From the NCBI GenBank assembly GCA_964590225.1, contig CAZPWS010000069.1, forward strand, positions 1-13,726: DNA of 13,726 nucleotides, written 5' to 3'. This DNA comes from JAEUSG01 sp964590225 (GTDB lineage: Bacteria > Fibrobacterota > OXYB2-FULL-49-7 > JAEUSG01). Under the pieces are notes generated by a model. That model was not told where the DNA came from and did no database searches. It was given only the letters and a program-made list of their open reading frames with translations. Below are positions 8,081 to 13,726 of this stretch, piece by piece. Position numbers and translations under genes: made by a program. Position 1 is the stretch's first letter. Each line of letters begins with the position of its first letter.

Positions 8081-9481
8081 TTATCGGGAAAGGAGAATTT
8101 TCTTTGTTACAATTTTATTGTTGTAGTTCAATTGTGCCAAATAAACGCCACATGGCAAGTTTCGCGCCGCACTGTTCCATACAACTCTGTGGTATTGCGC
8201 CGGCTCTACCGAACCATCCAGCAAAGTAGCAATTAATTGGCCGTTTGGAAACCAAATTGTCAGTCGTGCAACCGCATTTGTTTTCGCTTCTGCAAAAAAA
8301 CCAAACCGGATAACCGAAGCAAAGGGGTTGGGTGATGCATTTATCAAGGTTTCTGATAAGTGTGCAGTTGGCACTACTTCAGCCGAGGTGGTTGAACACA
8401 TTGGGCATGGAATGTTGATATTAAACTTGTAAACGGATGAAAAGCTTCCCTTTACCGAGAAGATTATGTCTCCGTTCTTGTCAATGCCATTGCTTCCCGT
8501 AAAAGAGCTTGTGGGTATGGAGCTGAATACTGTCTTCTGGTTGGTTGTTAGATTCCACGCGATAAGTTTGCGTTGATAGTCCGGCGCGTAAAAGAGGGTA
8601 TTTATATCCCATCGAAGCGCTATGGCGCATACTTCGTGGTTTGTCGAGTCCATACTCAACGGACCCAAATTGTCAATTTGGTTAATTTCGGGAATATAGC
8701 GGAATAGATGGTATGTACCATGATTAACAAGGTAAACGGTGTCCCCCGACCATGATTTTACAAGACAGGAAATCTGGTTTGTTTCAGACAACCCGATTCC
8801 CCTTGCCTTTTTTGTGCTATCAACAGGATTGTATGTCATGAAGTATGAATTTCTCGGATAATACAATCTGCCACTGTTGTCGGCAAACATATAGCGTGAA
8901 ACACCACCGCCATAGGAACCTGATGACATTATAAAGTGGCTTAGGCCGGTAGTTATATCATGGCCGTATATATCCCCATCGGGGTAGCCAACGAGATATA
9001 CGAGGTTTTGCGGTATAGCAATGGCAATATCCATAATCCCTTGATGAGGTATCCCCACACTTTGAATGCTTTCATCTTTCATTTCTCCGGTAATGGGGTT
9101 GTAGCTATAGACATGACCCCCTCTGAAACCGGAGTAATCGAGTCCTTCAGATTCGGAATGGGATGCAAAAAAGAGTCGTCCGTCCGGGTGTTCTTCTATT
9201 TTTGTATGAATTTTCCCTGGAACATCATCCGCAAGCCAGTTTGAGGCGGCAATTGACGCCGCTTGAACGGTGCCTACAAGTTTCAACGAATCAGTATCAG
9301 CGTTGTATTTGAAAAGGGCGGCGTTTCCATATTTGCCGGCTGCTACATATACATTCCCGTATCTGTCCCTGCCTATACCGTCAAATTTAGCGTGATATCC
9401 GTCACTTAATGTGAAAACTTTGTAGTTTTGGCTGTAACATACTGTTATTATGAGTAGAAGTAGTAAAGTTTGTTTAATCAT
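8081..9481 (-). CDS. Secreted beta-propeller-like protein with C-terminal sorting domain
   Basis: A 466-residue exported protein. Residues 1-17 (MIKQTLLLLLIITVCYS) are a signal peptide; ITVC lacks the small residue before Cys expected of a lipobox, so it is probably not a lipoprotein. Residues 20-355 contain repeated short strands of the type 'DRYGNVYVAAG', 'HPDGRLFFAS', 'GRLYYP' and 'DKNGDIIFSV', as in NHL/SMP-30-like or other beta-propellers; no catalytic motif is visible, so it may bind a ligand. CPMC (359-362) makes a tight two-cysteine pair at the junction. Residues 380-466 start with NASPNPF and end in LPCGVYLAQL...KKILLSR, a Por-type sorting or FlgD-like domain. There is no clear Shine-Dalgarno upstream of ATG 9481. 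It is the first gene of a minus-strand pair with the transglutaminase-like gene and diverges from the 9553 gene. I do not recognise a specific function. Confidence 0.8.
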   Translation of the reverse strand: MIKQTLLLLLIITVCYSQNYKVFTLSDGYHAKFDGIGRDRYGNVYVAAGKYGNAALFKYNADTDSLKLVGTVQAASIAASNWLADDVPGKIHTKIEEHPDGRLFFASHSESEGLDYSGFRGGHVYSYNPITGEMKDESIQSVGIPHQGIMDIAIAIPQNLVYLVGYPDGDIYGHDITTGLSHFIMSSGSYGGGVSRYMFADNSGRLYYPRNSYFMTYNPVDSTKKARGIGLSETNQISCLVKSWSGDTVYLVNHGTYHLFRYIPEINQIDNLGPLSMDSTNHEVCAIALRWDINTLFYAPDYQRKLIAWNLTTNQKTVFSSIPTSSFTGSNGIDKNGDIIFSVKGSFSSVYKFNINIPCPMCSTTSAEVVPTAHLSETLINASPNPFASVIRFGFFAEAKTNAVARLTIWFPNGQLIATLLDGSVEPAQYHRVVWNSAARNLPCGVYLAQLNYNNKIVTKKILLSR

Positions 9482-9500
9482 ACATCGAAAAGATATATTA

Positions 9501-9514
9501 TTTAAGGGCTTAAA
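9501..9514. promoter_or_regulatory. 14-bp perfect dyad in the divergent intergenic region
   Basis: TTTAAG-GG-CTTAAA is a perfect inverted repeat near the middle of the 71-bp gap (9482-9552) between two divergent genes for secreted proteins. Its position suits an operator controlling both directions, but no regulator gene is nearby. TTGTTT (9470-9475) and TATATT (9494-9499), 18 bp apart, could be the rightward promoter, which would place the dyad at its start site. Confidence 0.35.
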
Positions 9515-9538
9515 GAGAACCTAAAATCACAAATAAAC

Positions 9539-9544
9539 GAGGAG
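9539..9544 (+). promoter_or_regulatory. Strong ribosome binding site
   Basis: GAGGAG lies eight bases before ATG 9553. Another ATG at 9548 is out of frame and too close to the site, so 9553 is the start. Confidence 0.6.
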
Positions 9545-9552
9545 TTTATGGT

Positions 9553-11727
9553 ATGAAATTCTATCTAAAACAGATCCAATTACTTGTAGCGATTACAACT
9601 ATATTTTTGTCTTCGAGTATTGTTTCCGGCAGGACAGGTTCATTACTGCTAACGCATGTCCATAAAACATGGGAAGGTGGGAAGCTGTTTCTATACGATA
9701 TGGCAACTGGTGCGACAGACACTCTTACAAGAGAGACAACATACGGTGCCTGTTTTTCGCCAGATGCTAAAAAGGTCGCATACACATTATCCGGCAAAAC
9801 AAGCCGGATCAGGATTATTGATCTTTTCACTCGTCAGATTGACTCGATCGGTATTCCTATTTCAAATTCAACACTGACATGGGCAAATGATGGCTGTATA
9901 TATCACAAAAACGGTTGGACAAGGCATGTTTTTAAAACAAATGTTACAACCGGCGTAGTTGACACCGCTTATACACTCAATATGACCTATTCGCCAGTAT
10001 CTAACGATACTCAAAATTGCGGCATCTTCACTGGTTACACCTCAATGGATGGCAAGAAAGGGTGTTATACAGTTGATAGTGACCAAATAGGCAATAGGGC
10101 AGTAAGTATGGATTATGAGACTGGGGTCGAAATAACAATTAACGATGGTGGCGACAGGCGGCTTTCATGTCAGGGAACAATTTCCTGCGATGGGAAATAT
10201 GTTGCAAGCGCTAACTATAATCATACCCTTGGTTTTGTTAAGCTTCATAACAACAATGGTAATGCTTATAGAACTATCGCTAGTTTCCAGTTTTGGATGT
10301 CAAATTTTTCCAACGATTCACCTGATGAGATGATTTTCAGGAGCAATCACGATTCGGGTACATACTACTATAATGTGTCAACTATGGCAACGGAAAGGAT
10401 ATGCAGGGGACCCGTTGCATGGGCATACCACGCAAAGGGGTGGGTAATGGATACTTTAGTGCCAAATCCTCCAACGGCGCTTAGTGCTGTCTTGACAGAA
10501 AAGTCTGTTGCCTTGACATGGATACCGCCAGTTGCCAATTCAGCAACAGTGACAAGATATATTGTTGAAAGGAATGGCGTCAGGGTTGCAATAGTATCGG
10601 ATCCGTCTTACCTGGATCTTGATGTTACAGAGAACAGCGACTATAGTTATTCTGTTTATGCTGCGACTAATGGTGTCGGTGTTTCGTTACCGGCTACGCA
10701 GTTGTTTCGTACAGCCGTTGATAATACCCCTCCGGCAATAGCGGCCGCTTTCTGTTTTGGCACCAATATGGAGATACTATTCACCGAACCAGTTGATTCC
10801 TTGACAGCAGCCAATAAGCTTAACTATCAACTTGGTGGAGGTATTACAATACAGACTGCTACAAGGCCCTCACCTAAGTTAGTCCATCTTGTTTTGGCAA
10901 GTGCCGTATCGTCCTTGACGGATACCATGGTAAGGGTAAGTGGTGTAAAAGATAAGTCGCAAGGGGAAAATGTTGCTACTGCCGCTTCAGCCCCGATAAC
11001 TCTTGTCTCCTCCCTTTGGGTTTCCACAGGCAGAACCCCCAGATGGGCATGTATCGACAGCGGCTCTCTTTACTGGTACGACGACACCCCTCCAGAGGCT
11101 CGATTTCTTTCACGACCGCCGCTATATCACAGCTTTCCCTATTTCCAAACATCGTGGAGAGATGGTACGGCTGATTCTACGGCTGATTACATGAGCTTCA
11201 CAATTAGCAGAACGACAGACATACTTATCATAGGAAATCCGCCTCTTTGGGCGCAGGATGTATCGCAGTGGACAAATACAGGCACTAAGATTGACGCTCA
11301 CTCTGTTTATAGTAAAACTTTCAATGCCGGAACCGTAACATTAAAAGGATCGGGACTTGGCAATTATAAAACATTCGTTGTTGGTTTCAGAGATCCCTCT
11401 TTGCGGCCGGTCGCAGCCGAGTCGGGAACTGTAGCAACATTATCGCCTTCTCGGCAGGCGGCCACTGTTTATCCAGTGCCCTTCTCTCAAGCTACCAGGA
11501 TTAGCTATTTTCTCGATCGCAATTCCCATGTTTCCATTGCTGTGTATGATGCTAAGGGACAGATTGTAAAGGAGCTGTTTGACGGCTTAATAGCGAAAGG
11601 GCATCATACAAACATCTGGACAGGTTTAAACAGCAAGGGCGAAGTTGTCCCAAATGGTGTTTACATCTCAAAGGTGGTTATTGGCGGTAAAGAGGTTTCG
11701 TCCAAAAGAATGGTTTTTGTCAGATAG
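9553..11727 (+). CDS. Secreted propeller / FN3 / Ig-like protein with C-terminal FlgD-like domain
   Basis: A 724-residue exported protein. Residues 1-26 form a signal peptide ending around IVSG. Residues 28-295 look like a TolB/PD40-type beta-propeller: strand repeats such as GACFSPDAKKVAYTLSG, TLTWANDGCIY and GTISCDGKYVASANY. A fibronectin type III domain lies about 303-388 (PNPPTALSAVL...VALTWIPP...YIVERNG). An SbsA/Big_5-like Ig domain follows about 390-485 (DNTPPAI...MEILFTEPVD...). Residues 488-620 (SLWVSTGRTPRWACIDSG...) are unassigned; the repeated trivial tract DGTADSTADY sits inside. Residues 637-724 fit the FlgD Ig-like / Por-type tail: TVYPVPFSQATRISYFL, VSIAVYDAKGQIVKELF, then HHTNIWTGLNSKGEVVPNGVY and a basic end. 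Likely surface-exposed or released; no catalytic residues are evident, so ligand binding is a guess. The MFS transporter gene follows after 14 bp, suggesting co-transcription and a shared substrate. Confidence 0.85.
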   Translation: MKFYLKQIQLLVAITTIFLSSSIVSGRTGSLLLTHVHKTWEGGKLFLYDMATGATDTLTRETTYGACFSPDAKKVAYTLSGKTSRIRIIDLFTRQIDSIGIPISNSTLTWANDGCIYHKNGWTRHVFKTNVTTGVVDTAYTLNMTYSPVSNDTQNCGIFTGYTSMDGKKGCYTVDSDQIGNRAVSMDYETGVEITINDGGDRRLSCQGTISCDGKYVASANYNHTLGFVKLHNNNGNAYRTIASFQFWMSNFSNDSPDEMIFRSNHDSGTYYYNVSTMATERICRGPVAWAYHAKGWVMDTLVPNPPTALSAVLTEKSVALTWIPPVANSATVTRYIVERNGVRVAIVSDPSYLDLDVTENSDYSYSVYAATNGVGVSLPATQLFRTAVDNTPPAIAAAFCFGTNMEILFTEPVDSLTAANKLNYQLGGGITIQTATRPSPKLVHLVLASAVSSLTDTMVRVSGVKDKSQGENVATAASAPITLVSSLWVSTGRTPRWACIDSGSLYWYDDTPPEARFLSRPPLYHSFPYFQTSWRDGTADSTADYMSFTISRTTDILIIGNPPLWAQDVSQWTNTGTKIDAHSVYSKTFNAGTVTLKGSGLGNYKTFVVGFRDPSLRPVAAESGTVATLSPSRQAATVYPVPFSQATRISYFLDRNSHVSIAVYDAKGQIVKELFDGLIAKGHHTNIWTGLNSKGEVVPNGVYISKVVIGGKEVSSKRMVFVR

Positions 11728-11741
11728 CTTTTTAGCAAGCT

Positions 11742-13145
11742 GTGTCAACAGATAAAACGGATCCGAATGAGGAAGCGGCCTTAATAGAAGAGAGCAAGGC
11801 ACGGGGGTTCAAAGAAGGTGCTTCCTGGAGTTTCATGGATGGGTTCGGTCTCCGCTATGTAACCCCTTTTGCCGTTGCTGTTGGAGCAAGCAATAAACAA
11901 ATCGGTTATCTCACTTCACTTTCTTCGTTTTTGGGAGCTCTTGCTCAGCTTATTACGCTACGGGCAATGACAAGTTGGTCACGAAAAAAAATTACCCTTT
12001 TATGCGTATTTGCTCAAGCCTCAACATGGTTTCTGCTTATAGCTGCTGGAGCGGCATACTTTCTTTTTAATGTCACGGGGTGGCTTATTCCCTCAATGAC
12101 TGTATTAGTTTACACTGGGATAATAATTTTCGGTGCTATGGGGCATCCGCCGTGGGCCTCATGGATGAAGGATCTCGTAAAAACAGATATTGGCCTTTAT
12201 TTCGGCAAACGGGCGCGCATTGTTGGCACAGTTTCTATGGCGGGAATGTTAGCCGCAGGATTTATTCTTGATTTCTTTAAAAGGCGCGAGCTTTTTTTCG
12301 GATTTTTAATAATCTTTTCTATTGCCGCCTTAGGAAGATTTTTTTCTGCCTATTTTCTTAAGCAGCAGTATGAGCCGCCGTTTAAATATGATAAAGGCTC
12401 CTACTTCTCTCTTTGGCAATTCATACAGAAGATGGCCCACAATAATTTTGGCCGATTCACCATAATGCTGTCGCTTATTACGATGGCTACCCAGATAGCA
12501 AGTCCGTTTTTTGCAGTATATATGTTGAGGAATCTTGGCTTTTCTTATATTCAGTTTACAGTGGTCAATCTCACGCAGACTATCGCAACACTTCTAATGA
12601 TGCCGATATGGGGACGAGTGATTGATCGATTTGGGAGCGTTAGGATATTGAGGCTTTTAAGCCCATTTGTTTCCATTGTTCCCGTTATGTGGGTTATGAC
12701 AACCTTTGTGTCTAAAGATTCGAAAAGCATAGCCTGTATTTATCTTGCAATAGTGCAATTTATTTCGGGGGCAGCCTGGGCAGGTTTTGATCTCGCGGCA
12801 GGAAATTTTATTTACGATGCGGTTACACGACAGAGAATGGCGCTCTGCGTCTCATATTACCATATTCTGATAGGTGCAGGAACATTGCTCGGAGCAACGC
12901 TTGGTGGCCTCTTGTTGTCGTTTAGTCGCGTCTTTTTTGGACTCCAGCCTATCTTTTTTGTATTTATCCTTTCCGCCACGGCACGGTATGTTTCACTTGC
13001 CGCGTTTAATAAAAGGATTAAAGAAGTTCGTCCTGTCGAAGAATTCAGTGTCGAAAAACTTGGATGGGTTCAAGCGCATGGCGTAGCTTTTTTTAGGTAT
13101 GTGTCAAATTTCACAACTGATATTATTCGTCGTCCATTTCAATAA
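11742..13145 (+). CDS. MFS family transporter
   Basis: A 467-residue integral membrane protein of the major facilitator superfamily, moving an unknown small solute. A hydrophilic 25-residue N-terminus is followed by about twelve hydrophobic segments. The first includes FMDGFGLRYVTPFAVAVGAS, continuing with IGYLTSLSSFLGALAQL; GHPPWASWMKDLV and FGKRARIVGTV form the conserved segment between helices 4 and 5 in this MFS branch. Motif A in the second half is GRVIDRFGSVRIL (291-303), while the first-half copy is degenerate (RAMTSWSRKKITLL). The start is GTG 11742: the only other candidate, ATG 11835, would remove the beginning of helix 1. No good Shine-Dalgarno precedes the GTG, so it may be read by coupling from the gene 14 bp upstream. 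An in-frame stop at 11733 limits how far upstream it could begin. The ending (FTTDIIRRPFQ) is cytoplasmic and basic. Drug export and sugar uptake cannot be told apart here. Confidence 0.88.
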   Translation: MSTDKTDPNEEAALIEESKARGFKEGASWSFMDGFGLRYVTPFAVAVGASNKQIGYLTSLSSFLGALAQLITLRAMTSWSRKKITLLCVFAQASTWFLLIAAGAAYFLFNVTGWLIPSMTVLVYTGIIIFGAMGHPPWASWMKDLVKTDIGLYFGKRARIVGTVSMAGMLAAGFILDFFKRRELFFGFLIIFSIAALGRFFSAYFLKQQYEPPFKYDKGSYFSLWQFIQKMAHNNFGRFTIMLSLITMATQIASPFFAVYMLRNLGFSYIQFTVVNLTQTIATLLMMPIWGRVIDRFGSVRILRLLSPFVSIVPVMWVMTTFVSKDSKSIACIYLAIVQFISGAAWAGFDLAAGNFIYDAVTRQRMALCVSYYHILIGAGTLLGATLGGLLLSFSRVFFGLQPIFFVFILSATARYVSLAAFNKRIKEVRPVEEFSVEKLGWVQAHGVAFFRYVSNFTTDIIRRPFQ

Positions 13146-13150
13146 CATTG

Positions 13151-13155
13151 GGAGG
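13151..13155 (+). promoter_or_regulatory. Ribosome binding site deciding the Dabb start
   Basis: GGAGG lies seven bases before ATG 13163. The longer frame begins at TTG 13148, overlapping this site, so ATG 13163 is the start. Confidence 0.7.
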
Positions 13156-13162
13156 TTTCAAA

Positions 13163-13462
13163 ATGTTAATTCATTCCGTCTATTTTTGGCTTAAAGAAGA
13201 CTTGTCGGAAAGCGATAAACGCTTGTTTGTCTCTGAGCTTAACAAGCTCTCCGTAATTAATGGGGTTCTCGCTATTTTTATTGGCGTACCTGCTGATACC
13301 AATCGGCCAGTAGTTGAGAAATCTTACACTTTTGCTCTAATACTGCATTTTGATGACAACGCAGCGCAGGAAGCATATCAGGTTGATCCTATACATAAGT
13401 CTTTTGTTGAAAAAAATAGGCATTTCTGGAATAAAATTATCGTTTTTGATTCGGTTTGCTGA
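13163..13462 (+). CDS. Dabb family (stress-responsive alpha/beta barrel) protein
   Basis: A 99-residue cytoplasmic protein starting MLIHSVYFWLKEDLSESDKRL and ending IVFDSVC. The pattern (M-x-x-H-x-V-x-F-x-L-K at the start; AYQVDPIHKSFVEKN near the end) is that of the Dabb domain, a dimeric ferredoxin-like barrel. Family members include stress-induced proteins and some polyketide cyclases; most bacterial ones have no known function, and the sequence does not tell which applies. A full Dabb domain is about 95-100 residues, so this is complete. It sits 17 bp after the MFS gene with its own GGAGG, as the probable last gene of the 9553-13462 unit. Confidence 0.85.
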   Translation: MLIHSVYFWLKEDLSESDKRLFVSELNKLSVINGVLAIFIGVPADTNRPVVEKSYTFALILHFDDNAAQEAYQVDPIHKSFVEKNRHFWNKIIVFDSVC

Positions 13463-13543
13463 TTTTGGCCTTGGTAAGGTTTTCTCATATATCTGGCATA
13501 GTGTTGATAAAAATAGAAATGCGTTGATGAGAAGTGTTTGTAT

Positions 13544-13567
13544 TGGCGAATAATTTATTCTCAGCCA
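13544..13567. repeat. Inverted repeat between convergent genes
   Basis: TGGC-GAATAA-T-TTATTC-TCA-GCCA contains a 6+6 bp perfect arm pair around one base, and an outer TGGC/GCCA pair. It lies in the 163-bp gap (13463-13625) between the Dabb gene and the convergent partial gene. There is no T tract after it, so it is a poor intrinsic terminator; the rest of this gap shows nothing recognisable. Confidence 0.35.
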
Positions 13568-13625
13568 GCACTGTCGTAACTTTAGAATAGACGAATTTGA
13601 CTTTAACTTGTGCAATTACAACGAG

Positions 13626-13726
13626 TTAGACTGTCTTTGCCGCGCTTGACCTCTTTTTGTACTTTACTGGCAAGACTCTGTAATCGTCAAAGATATCCGC
13701 AAAAGCGTCTATCTTTTCGATACAGA
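13626..13726 (-). CDS. C-terminal end of an unidentified gene entering from the right edge
   Basis: A minus-strand frame is open from the window edge to a TAA at 13628-13626, giving about 32 residues: CIEKIDAFADIFDDYRVLPV then a lysine/arginine-rich finish, KYKKRSSAAKTV. The alternating hydrophobic/charged composition looks like protein, but so short a frame may be chance, and the product is not recognisable. It would be convergent with the Dabb gene. Confidence 0.35.
   Translation of the reverse strand, partial: CIEKIDAFADIFDDYRVLPVKYKKRSSAAKTV

Noticed and set aside
8081..9481. Lipoprotein reading of the minus-strand propeller protein
   Set aside because: The Cys in ITVC is preceded by Val rather than Gly, Ala or Ser, so the lipobox rule is not met; an ordinary signal peptide fits better.
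13350..13553. 67-codon plus-strand frame overlapping the Dabb gene
   Set aside because: It overlaps a better-supported Dabb frame with a strong ribosome binding site and ends in the gap without motifs.
1..13726. CRISPR arrays, tRNAs, insertion sequences or phage genes
   Set aside because: No regularly spaced repeats, cloverleaf-like sequences, transposase motifs or phage structural motifs were seen on either strand.

Overview
The window reads like a chromosomal segment from a Gram-negative bacterium of the FCB assemblage, with base composition near or slightly below even GC by eye. The main clue is that three predicted secreted proteins (CDSs at 5567-8065, 8081-9481 and 9553-11727) carry a signal peptide and end in the same kind of roughly 80-residue beta-sandwich tail (NPF or PVPF start, a GxY motif near the end, a basic -KK/-KR finish). 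This is the FlgD-like / Por-type (T9SS type A-like) C-terminal domain of Bacteroidota, Fibrobacterota and relatives. A Fibrobacterota lineage such as Chitinivibrionia is my best guess, but this is inference from protein style, not a database match. No tRNA, rRNA, CRISPR array, IS element or phage gene was seen.

Left part (1-5482), signalling. A DUF6765-family protein with a histidine/aspartate-rich, metal-site-like core runs leftward off the window edge. Head to head with it, and almost touching its start codon, is a two-gene rightward operon. The first gene is a multi-pass membrane class III adenylate cyclase. After 14 bp comes a 934-residue protein that joins an intact PHP-type metal phosphoesterase domain, a transmembrane sCache_2-like sensor, a PAS domain and a DUF294/GlnD-like nucleotidyltransferase with its C-terminal partner domain. 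This fusion is the most unusual object in the window. It could be a ligand-sensing enzyme with two possibly opposing nucleotide or phosphate chemistries, co-transcribed with a cAMP synthase.

Middle part (5483-9552), secreted proteins on the minus strand. A two-gene unit (transcribed from 9481 to 5567, 15 bp gap) encodes a beta-propeller-like secreted protein and a large secreted transglutaminase-fold protein with a discoidin-like domain. It converges on the signalling operon at a hairpin-rich 84-bp junction.

Right part (9553-13726). A divergent rightward unit starts across a 71-bp intergenic region that contains a perfect 14-bp dyad. It encodes a secreted propeller/FN3/Ig-like protein, an MFS transporter (GTG start, 14 bp gap) and a small Dabb (stress-responsive alpha/beta barrel) protein (17 bp gap). 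The window ends with what looks like the C-terminus of a leftward gene that begins outside it. There is no stretch over 300 bases without a gene; the apparently empty first 1.27 kb is filled by the edge-truncated DUF6765 gene.
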